Origin: Paenibacillus macquariensis
Lineage (GTDB): Bacteria > Bacillota > Bacilli > Paenibacillales > Paenibacillaceae
Assembly (NCBI RefSeq): GCF_900156375.1
Contig: NZ_FTNK01000001.1
Location: 372,001-436,000 of the forward strand
DNA: 64,000 bases
Reading direction: 5' to 3'
The stretch's first letter is position 1. Every line of letters starts with the position of its first letter. This document shows positions 9,773 through 18,348 of the stretch, piece after piece. The position numbers and the translations under genes were made by a program. The notes beneath the pieces are model-generated. The model was not told the origin of the DNA. It did no database searches and saw only the letters and a program-made list of their open reading frames with translations.

Positions 9773-10564
9773 TTATGTTTTATTTCTTATTTTTCGAACT
9801 GGAGAAATAACCCAGTATGCCATACCAACGAACAGACCTCCCCCAACAATATTACCTAAAGTAACCGGGATCATATTATGTAACCATCCAGCAACAGATA
9901 TGGTTTCTGGGTGATTCGGTAGTAACGTAGCAATACTTAATAACGTCATATTAGCCACACTATGCTCATAACCACTCGCAATAAATGCAAATAGACACCA
10001 CCAGATAAGGATTAATTTAGCGACTTCCTCCTTGGCCCGCATGGACATCCAAATAGCTAGACATACCAACCAGTTACAAAGAATACCTCGAAAAAACAGT
10101 TCCATTATAGGTAGGTGCATCTTTTTAGCTGCTGCCGCAAAGAGAAGATGCTCAGCAGGTATCCCCTTGAACAGACCCGCGCCTAGAATTAATAAGCTAA
10201 GTACAATAGCTCCAAGTACGTTACCTATAAAAACAATACTCCAGTTCTTAAGTGTATCTTTTACTGTCGTTCTCCCTGCTAATGTACTCATTGTAAAAAA
10301 CATATTATTACCCGTAAATAGCTCTGAACCTGCAAATATAACTAACGTGAGTGCGATTCCAAAAGATCCTCCCATAATGAGAGATTGAAATGGTGACTTT
10401 ATTGCGGCTAAAGGGGCACCTAATGTGAATATTAAGATAATCCCAATTCCCACATAGGCACCCGCTAAGGCAGCAGCAATCGTATAGCGAATTAGACTTT
10501 CGTTCATCTTTTCCTTTTTTTTAACTGCAGAATCTACTATTGTCTCTACACTTTGTGTATACAA
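9773..10564 (-). CDS. nirC: Formate/nitrite transporter (FNT family, NirC/FocA-like)
   Basis: This 263-residue pentameric-channel-family protein has about six hydrophobic segments. It has FNT hallmarks such as AGAYVGIGI in the first helix, GSELFTGN and GNVLGAIVLS. It is the last gene of the nirB-nirD-nirC set, 56 nt after nirD, so uptake of nitrite (or export of formate) fits the context better than an isolated formate channel. The start is preceded by AGGAGG, about 11 nt away. The C-terminus is basic and cytoplasmic. Substrate choice within the FNT family cannot be fixed from sequence alone. Confidence 0.88.
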   Translation of the reverse strand: MYTQSVETIVDSAVKKKEKMNESLIRYTIAAALAGAYVGIGIILIFTLGAPLAAIKSPFQSLIMGGSFGIALTLVIFAGSELFTGNNMFFTMSTLAGRTTVKDTLKNWSIVFIGNVLGAIVLSLLILGAGLFKGIPAEHLLFAAAAKKMHLPIMELFFRGILCNWLVCLAIWMSMRAKEEVAKLILIWWCLFAFIASGYEHSVANMTLLSIATLLPNHPETISVAGWLHNMIPVTLGNIVGGGLFVGMAYWVISPVRKIRNKT

Positions 10565-10620
10565 GTGGCCACCTCCTGAAATGATCTGATTCGTTATTTC
10601 TTGTTATCATGGCTAGAATG

Positions 10621-10947
10621 TTATGCATACAAACCAACTTGAATTTCTTCGTTCTTCACAATAACAGGATATGTTGCGACTTGCCCTGTATCTGGTGCTT
10701 GCACTGCTCCACTCGTTAGATCAATCTTCCAGTCATATAGGGGATCATAGATATAATGTTCAGATACGATGGCTTCGGCCAATGGCCCTCCCTTAGGATG
10801 TGGAGACTTGTTCTCCAATGCGTATACGTTCCCATCCGTAGTGCGGAATATAGCGATCTCATGACCTTCAATAATAACCACTCGTCCTACCTGTACTAAA
10901 CACTCATCAATCGAACCAATAGAATAATAATTTGTTGTCATTTCCAT
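10621..10947 (-). CDS. nirD: Nitrite reductase (NADH) small subunit
   Basis: This 108-residue Rieske-fold subunit partners NirB in reducing nitrite to ammonium in the cytoplasm. The region SPHPKGGPL and later YDPLYDWKIDL follows the Rieske pattern but lacks the cluster-binding cysteines, as is normal for NirD. The frame is open to 10968, but AAGGGG lies about ten nt before the ATG at 10947 and nothing comparable lies before 10968, so the shorter start is chosen. It lies 37 nt after nirB and is co-directional. Confidence 0.92.
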   Translation of the reverse strand: MEMTTNYYSIGSIDECLVQVGRVVIIEGHEIAIFRTTDGNVYALENKSPHPKGGPLAEAIVSEHYIYDPLYDWKIDLTSGAVQAPDTGQVATYPVIVKNEEIQVGLYA

Positions 10948-10984
10948 TTGAACTCTTCCCCTTTCCATTCAACACACTATTGAG

Positions 10985-13426
10985 TTATTCCACTAAAATG
11001 GCAGATTTACTATCTTCATACAAGGCTGTACGCGTTTTGCCATCATTTAGCATCTTTCTCCAAGGATCTTCAACCTGTTGCAGGGCAATTTCAATTCGAT
11101 CAACGAGTTCTTTACGGTTATCCAGATTATCCAATATCGCAGATTGAATCTGTGTAAGACCTATCCGTTCTACCCATTCCGAAGTTCTCTCTAAATATTT
11201 GCCTGTTTCACGATAATACTGCATAATTGCTCCACAAATCTCTATCAACTCTTCATCCGTTTTAACTTTACAGAAGCTATCAGCAATACGAGGCTTAATC
11301 CCACCATTACCTCCGATAAAGATTTCCCAGCCTCCATCATTTCCAACGATACCAATATCCTTGGTACATGCTTCAGCACAGTTCCGTGGACAACCATTCA
11401 CAGCATATTTAAATTTGGCAGGTAAATCGAGACGCTCAAATTTACGTTCTAAGAGTTCTCCCATTGCCATGGAATCTTGTGTACCAAATCGACAGAACTG
11501 AGAACCCACACATGTTTTGACCGTACGTAACGATTTAGCATACGCATAACCTGAAGGCATATTAAGTTCTTCCCATACTTTAGGAATATCTCCCTTTGCC
11601 ACTCCAATCATAGCTAGCCTTTGTCCACCTGTCACCTTAACGACCTTAACATCATATTTCAAGGAAACTTCAGCTATCTTTTTAAGATCTTCTGGTGTTG
11701 TAATGCCACCATACATCCGGGGAACAACTGTATAGGTCCCGTCTTTTTGAATATTTGCATTCATTCGTTCGTTAACAAAACGCGATTCCTTCTCATCTTC
11801 ATAACTCTCTGGATAAATCATACCCAAGTAGTAGTTGATTGCTGGACGGCATTTCGAGCAGCCTTCCGCATTACTCCAACCAAGTACATTCATTACTTCA
11901 CGTGTCGTTGTCATACCTTTGGCCGTAATCTCTGCTACTACTTCATCCCTATCAAGCGATGTACACCCACAAATCCCTTGTTTCGATGCAACCTTGAAGC
12001 CATCGCCAAGAACGTACTGCAATATTTGCTCAACAACGGGTTTACATCCTCCACACGAACGGGTTGCACCAGTACATGCTTTTATTTCATCTACCGTCGT
12101 TAACCCCTGATCTGTAATGACATCTACAATTGTTTTCTTAGTTATCCCATTACATCCACACACGATCTCATCATCAGCCATCGTTTCTACAGAGGATTGT
12201 TTCTTAGCCCCACCACCACAGCATCCTGTTCCCATCACTGTATTATAAATATCATCTGTCATTTCGGATTGTTGCTTAATCAACTTCTGCAGATTGGAAG
12301 ACTCTGTTACATCTCCGAATAATACAGCTCCTACAATGACATTGTCACGAAGAAGTACTTTCTTATAGGTTCTTTTCCACTCATCTTTGGCAGAAATTAC
12401 GGTGTGTTCCGGTCCTTCGACAAACTCACCTGCTGAGAATACATCAACTCCAGAAATTTTGAGCTTGGTTGCCACAATAGAACCTTCATAAGGTAATGTG
12501 TCTACTCCACAAATATGTTTAGCCAACACATGTCCTTGTTCAAATAACGGAGCTACGAGTCCATAGCACACTCCCCGATGTTGTGTACACTCACCGACAG
12601 AATATACATCTTCAAATGAAGTACGCATATAATCATCTACAACAATACCTCTTTCTACTTCCATACCACTATCTTTCGCAAGCCCTATGTTTGGTTTAAT
12701 ACCAACAGCCATTACAACAAGCTCTGCATCTAATACGCTACCGTCGCTAAACCTTAGTCCACTTACTCGGTTTTCTCCAATTAGTTCAGAGGTTTGTCTT
12801 CCCATAGCGAATTTAATGCCTTGACGTTCCAATTCCGCTTGTAACATGGACGAAGCGCTGTGATCTAGTTGACGTTCCATAATGTCATCCATCAAATGGA
12901 CCACTGTTACATCCATGCCCAAATTCACGAGTCCTTTAGCAGCTTCTAATCCTAACAATCCTCCACCGATGACCACAGCTTTATTATATTTCTGAGAAGC
13001 GTCTAACATTTGGTTACAGTCGCTAATATCTCTAAAACCAACTACTCCTTCCTTATCGCTACCAGGAATCGGCAGAATAAATGGATTAGATCCTGTCGCT
13101 ATAATGATCTTATCGTAGCCTTCTGTCACACCATTATCCGTAGTGACTTGCTTGTTTACCGCATCAATACGCTTCACCGTTGTTGTCGTATGCAACGTGA
13201 TTCGATTGTCTTTATACCAGCTCCAGTCGTTCAAGACAATGTCATCGACCGTCTTGCTACCTTCCAGAACATAGGAGAGCATGATGCGATTATAGTTAGG
13301 ATGTGGTTCACTACCAAATACCGTAATATCAAATGAATCACTTAGTTTCAAAATTTGCTCAACGGTACTTATTCCTGCCATACCATTCCCAATAACTACA
13401 AGCTTTTCTCTTTTTGGTGTTTGCAT
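10985..13426 (-). CDS. nirB: Nitrite reductase (NADH) large subunit
   Basis: This 813-residue flavo-haem enzyme reduces nitrite to ammonium with NADH. Residues about 7-300 form the FAD/NAD(P)H oxidoreductase domain (VIGNGMAGIS, VVIGGGLLGLEAA). Two BFD-type [2Fe-2S] segments follow: VCGCNGITKKT with CGGCKP, then GICGCTSLDRD with CSKCRP. The C-terminal half is the sirohaem/[4Fe-4S] domain, with cysteines in TCVGSQFCRFG and NGCPRNCAEAC. The ribosome site is AGGAGG. The presence of nirD and an FNT transporter, and two perfect Fnr boxes upstream, point to respiratory or detoxifying anaerobic use rather than nitrogen assimilation alone. Confidence 0.96.
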   Translation of the reverse strand: MQTPKREKLVVIGNGMAGISTVEQILKLSDSFDITVFGSEPHPNYNRIMLSYVLEGSKTVDDIVLNDWSWYKDNRITLHTTTTVKRIDAVNKQVTTDNGVTEGYDKIIIATGSNPFILPIPGSDKEGVVGFRDISDCNQMLDASQKYNKAVVIGGGLLGLEAAKGLVNLGMDVTVVHLMDDIMERQLDHSASSMLQAELERQGIKFAMGRQTSELIGENRVSGLRFSDGSVLDAELVVMAVGIKPNIGLAKDSGMEVERGIVVDDYMRTSFEDVYSVGECTQHRGVCYGLVAPLFEQGHVLAKHICGVDTLPYEGSIVATKLKISGVDVFSAGEFVEGPEHTVISAKDEWKRTYKKVLLRDNVIVGAVLFGDVTESSNLQKLIKQQSEMTDDIYNTVMGTGCCGGGAKKQSSVETMADDEIVCGCNGITKKTIVDVITDQGLTTVDEIKACTGATRSCGGCKPVVEQILQYVLGDGFKVASKQGICGCTSLDRDEVVAEITAKGMTTTREVMNVLGWSNAEGCSKCRPAINYYLGMIYPESYEDEKESRFVNERMNANIQKDGTYTVVPRMYGGITTPEDLKKIAEVSLKYDVKVVKVTGGQRLAMIGVAKGDIPKVWEELNMPSGYAYAKSLRTVKTCVGSQFCRFGTQDSMAMGELLERKFERLDLPAKFKYAVNGCPRNCAEACTKDIGIVGNDGGWEIFIGGNGGIKPRIADSFCKVKTDEELIEICGAIMQYYRETGKYLERTSEWVERIGLTQIQSAILDNLDNRKELVDRIEIALQQVEDPWRKMLNDGKTRTALYEDSKSAILVE

Positions 13427-13464
13427 TCTAGAAAACCTCCTTCTGTGCCTTGCTTTATAAAATC

Positions 13465-13470
13465 AGTATA
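13465..13470 (-). promoter_or_regulatory. Candidate -10 of the nir operon
   Basis: Minus-strand TATACT matches five of six consensus bases. The implied start near 13458 places the proximal Fnr box at about -40.5 and the distal one at about -61.5. Confidence 0.55.
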
Positions 13471-13490
13471 GCATCCTCACATACCTATAA

Positions 13491-13527
13491 TGTGATTTCA
13501 TTCACATTATTTGTGAATGAAATCACA
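13491..13527 (-). promoter_or_regulatory. Paired perfect Fnr boxes of the nir operon
   Basis: TGTGA-TTTCAT-TCACA (13491-13506) and TGTGA-ATGAAA-TCACA (13512-13527) both match the anaerobox at all ten positions. They are exact reverse complements of each other, and their centres are 21 bp (two helical turns) apart. They lie 65-101 bp before the nirB start. The divergent sulfatase gene starts 152 bp away on the other side. Confidence 0.8.
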
Positions 13528-13678
13528 AATAAGTTCACAATTTTGTATAAAAAGTGAACACTCCATGCTGATATTCTTTCCATATGTTGCAGCGTGGTTA
13601 GAACTTCCCTGAAATTCAATACTGTTTTAGGGATTCCCAACATAACCTAAGGTTAAAATCTGACGAGGATGTGTTTTC

Positions 13679-15439
13679 ATGAACGATACTCAACCTCTTT
13701 CTCGACATCTTGAAAAGCCTAACTTTCTAGTATTTCTCGTAGATGAAGAACGGTATCCTCCCCTTTATGAGAATGCTGAAATAAAAGAATGGCGCAAACA
13801 AAACCTTATTACACAAGAACTTTTAAAGTCACATAGCATTGAATTCCACAGTCATTATGTTGGGAGCACTGCATGTAGCCCTAGTCGAGCTACCCTATTC
13901 ACCGGTCATTATCCGTCGCTTCATGGCGTTAGCCAGACAACCGGAATCGCCAAGGAACCCTTCGACTCTGATATGTTATGGTTAGATCGAAACACAGTTC
14001 CTACGATGGGCCATTATTTTCGCGCAGCTGGATACCAGACTTACTACAAAGGGAAATGGCATATATCCTTTGAAGATATTATCATTCCGGGGGCACATAA
14101 AAGCCTTTCTAGTTATAATCCATCGACAGGAGTACCAGATAAAAAAAGAGGACAATTATATAGTCATGCCGATCGCTTAGACAATTTTGGCTTTTCCGGT
14201 TGGATCGGTCCAGAGCCTCATGGCAAGGACCCCAGAAATTCTGGTTCCTCCGCTTCTAATCCCGTAAGTGGTAGAGACGAAGTATATGCTGCAGAAGTCG
14301 TTGAACTCATCGAATCACTTGATCGCCAGAATACTCTTGATACGAATTCCAAACCTTGGTGTATGGTTGCTTCATTTGTGAACCCTCACGATATTGTGTT
14401 ATATGGCGCTCTGACGTCCCATCTGCCAACATTTCGGTTTGAAGTAGAACCCATGCCAGATGTCGCTCCTCCTCCAACCATACATGAACCCCTAATCACG
14501 AAACCACGCTGTCAAGCAAGCTATCGGGATATCTATCCAAGAGCTCTACAGCCCATTATCGATCAGTCATTTTACCGTAAGCTTTACTACCAATTGCAAA
14601 AAAATGCCGATCAGCAAATGTTTAAGGTATTCGAGGCGCTTACCCGGTCCTCTTTCTATGATAATACGATTGTTATTTTCACATCTGATCATGGGGATTT
14701 ATTAGGTGCTCATGGTAACCTTCATCAGAAATTTTACTGTGCCTACGAAGAGGCTCTACACGTTCCTTTCGTCATTCATCAAAAGCATCTTTTCCCGCAG
14801 CATAATCATTCTCATTCACTTACAAGCCATGTGGACCTCCTGCCTACCATGCTCGGACTTGCAAATATTAATATAGCAGACATTCAGAAGCACTTAAAAA
14901 GTGACTTCAGCGAAGTCCATCCCTTCGTGGGACGCGACCTCTCTCCTCTTATCTTAAGACAGAATCCATCTGCAATAGCCGATGAAACGATCTACTTCAT
15001 GACCGACGACGATGTTACCCGAGGTCAACATCAAGTAAACCCGCTGGGAGAAGCGTATCCATCTGTTATTCAGCCTAACCACGTCGAATCCATCATCACG
15101 AACCTCCATATGAACGGCAGAAAAGAATTGTGGAAGTTCTCACGCTATTTCGATAACGTTCAATTCTGGAGTCATCCTGGGATAGAAGATGAAACTGTCA
15201 GGCCTATCGATCCAACATCTCACGGTCGCGATACCCTTTGGGTCACGCAAGTCAAAACGCAACCGGTTCGTGATGAATATGAACTATATAATTTAACCGA
15301 TGATCCTTTAGAAACACGCAACCTTTCACATCATGCATTTGCAACGCAGCATACCAGAAGCATTCAACAATGGATGATGCGACTACTGGAAGAACAGCGA
15401 AAACAAAAGCGCTTATATCCCGTCAAATCCGACGCATAA
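13679..15439 (+). CDS. Sulfatase, Cys-type formylglycine family
   Basis: This 586-residue protein would hydrolyse a sulfate ester. The activation motif CxPxR is present as C66-S-P-S-R, so the cysteine would be converted to formylglycine. Metal ligands are suggested by FLVDEERYPP near the N-terminus and TSDHGDLLGAHG in the second half. No signal peptide is visible, so a cytoplasmic enzyme acting on imported sulfated molecules, such as choline sulfate or sulfated sugars, is likely. A GAGGATG ribosome site precedes the ATG. It is divergent from nirB, with no sulfate transporter or sulfatase-maturing enzyme nearby. The exact substrate is not recognisable. Confidence 0.85.
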   Translation: MNDTQPLSRHLEKPNFLVFLVDEERYPPLYENAEIKEWRKQNLITQELLKSHSIEFHSHYVGSTACSPSRATLFTGHYPSLHGVSQTTGIAKEPFDSDMLWLDRNTVPTMGHYFRAAGYQTYYKGKWHISFEDIIIPGAHKSLSSYNPSTGVPDKKRGQLYSHADRLDNFGFSGWIGPEPHGKDPRNSGSSASNPVSGRDEVYAAEVVELIESLDRQNTLDTNSKPWCMVASFVNPHDIVLYGALTSHLPTFRFEVEPMPDVAPPPTIHEPLITKPRCQASYRDIYPRALQPIIDQSFYRKLYYQLQKNADQQMFKVFEALTRSSFYDNTIVIFTSDHGDLLGAHGNLHQKFYCAYEEALHVPFVIHQKHLFPQHNHSHSLTSHVDLLPTMLGLANINIADIQKHLKSDFSEVHPFVGRDLSPLILRQNPSAIADETIYFMTDDDVTRGQHQVNPLGEAYPSVIQPNHVESIITNLHMNGRKELWKFSRYFDNVQFWSHPGIEDETVRPIDPTSHGRDTLWVTQVKTQPVRDEYELYNLTDDPLETRNLSHHAFATQHTRSIQQWMMRLLEEQRKQKRLYPVKSDA

Positions 15440-15484
15440 TGGATACTTATTGCACTACTTCAGCCATTCAGGGAAGTACTAAAA

Positions 15485-15507
15485 AGGACACTTATACATA
15501 GTGTCCT
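15485..15507 (-). terminator. Terminator of ric
   Basis: Stem AGGACACT pairs with AGTGTCCT. On the minus strand it is followed by TTTTTAG, 64 nt after the ric stop. It also lies 45 nt after the convergent sulfatase gene. Confidence 0.7.
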
Positions 15508-15570
15508 CTCTTAGGTCTGTTTACAATTATTACTAATGTATATGATGCCATGAATCGACACATTTCAGAA

Positions 15571-16290
15571 TCAGACTTGATAACGTGGGAACAAAATATT
15601 GTTCTCCAAATGGACATGCTCAAATGTCATACGTTCAAGCTCAGCAAGTCTTTCATACGTTATACGGTACGTAGTACAAGCATGTGTAGGCGGCGTGAAA
15701 TCATTCGTTAATTCCCTGATTTCTTTTAGAATGTTACCTGCTTTGTCATGCTCGTCCTCTAATCCCACAATCGAATCATAAAGACCTTGTTGAGCAGATT
15801 GTTCAAATGATTGATCTCGATCAACCATCCGCGGGAAAATTTGGTCTTCTTCGTTCGTGGTATGCTCAAGTAACTCATCCTTCAGTTTTGTATACAGAAC
15901 ATACAATTGTGCCAAATGAAGATCATGATCACCATGAACTTGGTTAACCCTCGCAACATTCTTGTAGACTTCAGGAAGTTCCTTGCGTAAGTAATCGTGA
16001 TGCTTACTCACAATATATTGGATCAAAGATGGAGAGTCCATTTCAACAAAGTGGTTCATTCCATCAATATCATCATCCAGACCTGAATGGTTAGCAGCTA
16101 GATAATGTAACTCCTCTAGTACTTGATCAATGTCCAGACCTCTCTCTTGAACAGCCTCCATGAGTGGACGCTTACCGCCGCAACAGAAATCAATCTTATG
16201 ATCTCGGAAATAGTCACTGGCCTTTGGAAACTTTATAACAATATCACTTACGATATGATTAACACTAAAAACAAGGGGCTCAATTGACAT
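15571..16290 (-). CDS. ric: Iron-sulfur cluster repair di-iron protein (RIC/ScdA/YtfE family)
   Basis: This 239-residue protein repairs iron-sulfur clusters after nitric oxide or oxidative damage. The N-terminal ScdA domain has the family mark DFCCGG (C36, C37). The remainder is a hemerythrin-like four-helix bundle with several candidate di-iron histidines and glutamates (SKHHDYLRKELP, EHTTNEEDQIFPRM, FEHVHLENNILFPR). It lies next to the nir operon, and a TGTGA-N6-TCACG box 76 bp upstream suggests Fnr-linked expression during nitrite/NO metabolism. Staphylococcal ScdA is the closest named relative known to me. Confidence 0.92.
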   Translation of the reverse strand: MSIEPLVFSVNHIVSDIVIKFPKASDYFRDHKIDFCCGGKRPLMEAVQERGLDIDQVLEELHYLAANHSGLDDDIDGMNHFVEMDSPSLIQYIVSKHHDYLRKELPEVYKNVARVNQVHGDHDLHLAQLYVLYTKLKDELLEHTTNEEDQIFPRMVDRDQSFEQSAQQGLYDSIVGLEDEHDKAGNILKEIRELTNDFTPPTHACTTYRITYERLAELERMTFEHVHLENNILFPRYQV

Positions 16291-16358
16291 TCTAAATTCC
16301 TCCTAGGTATCTTTTCTTGATCTACCTATTCAGGCTACACCTAGGAGAAAGAACGGCT

Positions 16359-16374
16359 TGTGATTCTAATCACG
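16359..16374 (-). promoter_or_regulatory. Fnr-type site upstream of ric
   Basis: TGTGA-TTCTAA-TCACG matches 9 of 10 anaerobox positions and is centred about 76 bp before the ric start. No strong -10 is seen at the expected distance. Confidence 0.5.
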
Positions 16375-16389
16375 AAATATATATTTAAT

Positions 16390-16881
16390 CTATGAATTAT
16401 TCAATTCCATTGTGACTTCATCCTAAGGCTTAAGTTTCATATCCAATCCATTTGCATTAAGAAGCTTATTATTAACTTTTAGAATCCACTTTTCATTAGC
16501 TTTCGGATTATACCCTTGTACTGTACTGATCGTTTTACTATTATCACTTAATACGACAATTCCACTTTGTTTCAATAGATTCCTAATCACGACTTCTTGT
16601 GTATATGGACTTACATATGAATGCGTAAGTTCTGGTTGTAGCCTACTCCCGTTTACACTCTCAATGACGATTTCTACATCCTTCACATGACCTGAAAATA
16701 GGATAGATATCGAAATAACATCATTATTATTCACTTTTGTGTCCCAATCGCCAGCGTCTATACGATCTCCATTGATACTAATAGCCCAGCGTAGTGACGG
16801 ATCCAATGTAACTCCGTGAATGGACTGGATATTCGTTCCTTGCATGCCTTGCTGTGTAAGTTCTATTATTTCGCTATTCAC
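16390..16881 (-). pseudogene. DUF4430-like protein cut short by an amber codon
   Basis: The open frame runs from a GTG at 16881 (AGGGA upstream) to a TAG at 16423-16425, giving 152 residues. It holds two copies of a transcobalamin-C-like/DUF4430-type pattern, RWAISINGDRIDAG...VNNNDVISI and KWILKVNNKLLNANGLDMKLKP. The second copy stops where the first continues with its D-V-I strand. Reading past the TAG in the same frame gives DEVTMELNNS and a second TAG at 16390, which completes the repeat. The likely original protein was therefore 11 codons longer, and a single base change (for example from GAG) would explain the stop. No signal peptide is visible. The shortened protein may still fold. Confidence 0.5.
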
Positions 16882-16923
16882 TAATGCTTCCCTATTGAGA
16901 TACCTGTCGAATTATTTGTGGAT

Positions 16924-17601
16924 TCAATTTATCAACGCTTCCATGAATGTTCTGTATCCATTACTATTTTTGATATACGGGCCAATTCTCTGAAAACTTG
17001 CTTGCTTAACATATACACCCGTCATCCATGTGCCTTTTAACGGAATGCCTTCAGATTGGATCAATAGAGAGGGTGCTGGAATGAGTTCTTGGTAGATCGG
17101 AAGCTTCGTTTTGTGTTTTTTGTAGGGTTTACCGAGTTCAATAAGAGGAGTAACACTAGTATAAGTAGGTACGAAGTACGAAGAGATTGTCTCTAGTTCT
17201 TCTTTATTATAAAAGGCTTCTTGCCCCAAAAAGGGGTGAAGTAGAATGATCTTTTCAAATTGAGACCATATCATGATTTGTAGAATCATACTTTGTAATT
17301 GGGCATTTGGTAGATATGCTTGTTCCACATTATGCTCCACGTCAGTTTGCCATTCATAACCGATACACTTCCAACCCTTTGGGCCTTGAATCCATTTTTG
17401 AAAAACACCTTGATCTGTTACCATTTGAGAACGAGTAGAATTGTGCGAATCTGGATCATTACATACCAACTGAGGTAAATAACGACGGAGCATAGCTAAC
17501 GCTTTATCATAGACATCTTGAACTTTAATCGAAGCATTCTCAAGTTCAGCAATATCTTCTTTACCATATACGACTTCATGGGCGGGCACTAGTTCTCGCA
17601 A
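16924..17601 (-). CDS. Protein of unknown function, 225 residues
   Basis: I do not recognise this family. The start is a TTG with GAAGGAGG seven to eight nt upstream, and no in-frame ATG nearby has a comparable site. The protein looks soluble, with no signal peptide or membrane segment. It is rich in aromatic residues, with WIQGPKGWKCIGYEWQTDVE in the first half and a basic KPYKKHKTKL stretch near residue 160. It lies 43 nt upstream of the DUF4430-like frame in the same direction, so the two may be co-transcribed. Codon usage is like its neighbours. Confidence 0.6.
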   Translation of the reverse strand: MRELVPAHEVVYGKEDIAELENASIKVQDVYDKALAMLRRYLPQLVCNDPDSHNSTRSQMVTDQGVFQKWIQGPKGWKCIGYEWQTDVEHNVEQAYLPNAQLQSMILQIMIWSQFEKIILLHPFLGQEAFYNKEELETISSYFVPTYTSVTPLIELGKPYKKHKTKLPIYQELIPAPSLLIQSEGIPLKGTWMTGVYVKQASFQRIGPYIKNSNGYRTFMEALIN

Positions 17602-17694
17602 TTCATTCCCTCCTTCAATACGGTTAAATCATTTTTTTCCAATTATACTACAACTTCCTCAATATGGTGCATGGCCTTAGACAGATAACAATAA

Positions 17695-17726
17695 AACCCC
17701 TCATTTCAATAAATGAAAAGGGGGTT
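17695..17726 (-). terminator. Terminator of the HxlR-family gene
   Basis: Stem AACCCC plus TCATTT pairs with AAATGA and AAGGGGGTT around a short loop. On the minus strand it is followed by TTTTATTGTT. It lies about 36 nt after the stop. Confidence 0.7.
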
Positions 17727-17761
17727 AGCAACGGAGTGGACCGCCATAATCTATCGTAGGC

Positions 17762-18079
17762 TTAGTCTACCCACTTCTCGGCCCAGAGTTGTATCTGTTC
17801 CATGACAGAGCGCAGTCCTTTGCCTTTTTCAGTTAATTCATACTCAATTCGTACCGGGGTCTCGGGATAAACATGGCGAACAACGATTCCCTCTACTTCC
17901 AAATCCTTCATCCGTTCTGACAACATTTTATCGCTCATTGAAGGGATTAGACTAGAGATATCCTTAAATCGCTTCGGGCCACTCATCAAAGTCTGAATAA
18001 TTAACCCATTCCAACGTTTGCCCAGAAAAGAAAAAGCTGATTCAAATCGTGGACACAAATTCATTTCATCAATTCCCAT
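17762..18079 (-). CDS. HxlR-family winged-helix transcriptional regulator
   Basis: This 105-residue DNA-binding protein has the HxlR/MarR-like core: CPRFESAFSFLGKRWNGLII at the N-terminus, GPKRFKDISSLIPSMSDKMLS as the HTH, and RIEYELTEKGKGL as the wing. One cysteine (C8) sits at the position used for redox sensing in some family members (inference). AAAGAGGTG precedes the ATG. The adjacent genes are not obvious targets: the upstream neighbour is a separate sugar operon. It forms a single-gene unit with its own terminator. Confidence 0.88.
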   Translation of the reverse strand: MGIDEMNLCPRFESAFSFLGKRWNGLIIQTLMSGPKRFKDISSLIPSMSDKMLSERMKDLEVEGIVVRHVYPETPVRIEYELTEKGKGLRSVMEQIQLWAEKWVD

Positions 18080-18293
18080 GAAACAATCACCTCTTTATTG
18101 GAAAACCTACTGATTTCAAGTCAAATGAATTACAGTATGGAAAAGCTTTCGATTAGTTAGTATATTTCATTTTACCACATTTCCCGCTACTTTAAAACAT
18201 TCAACAAAAAAACTATAACACAACTAACCGCATTTAAATTTAACTTTTATCACACCAAACAGTAAACATATAACCTCTCATTTCAAAAAAATA

Positions 18294-18318
18294 GACAGTT
18301 ACCTCTTAGGTAACTGTC
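18294..18318 (-). terminator. Terminator of the epimerase/dehydrogenase operon
   Basis: A perfect 10-bp stem (GACAGTTACC/GGTAACTGTC) with a 5-nt loop is followed on the minus strand by TATTTTTTTG. It lies 30 nt after the last gene of the operon. Confidence 0.85.
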
Positions 18319-18348
18319 CTTCCATCTTTACTGTTAGCTTAACTCCTT

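Noticed and set aside
13491..13527. Palindrome upstream of nirB considered as a Rex site
   Set aside because: Only single arms carry TGTGAA or TTCACA. Both sites match the Fnr box perfectly but miss the Rex pattern at several positions.
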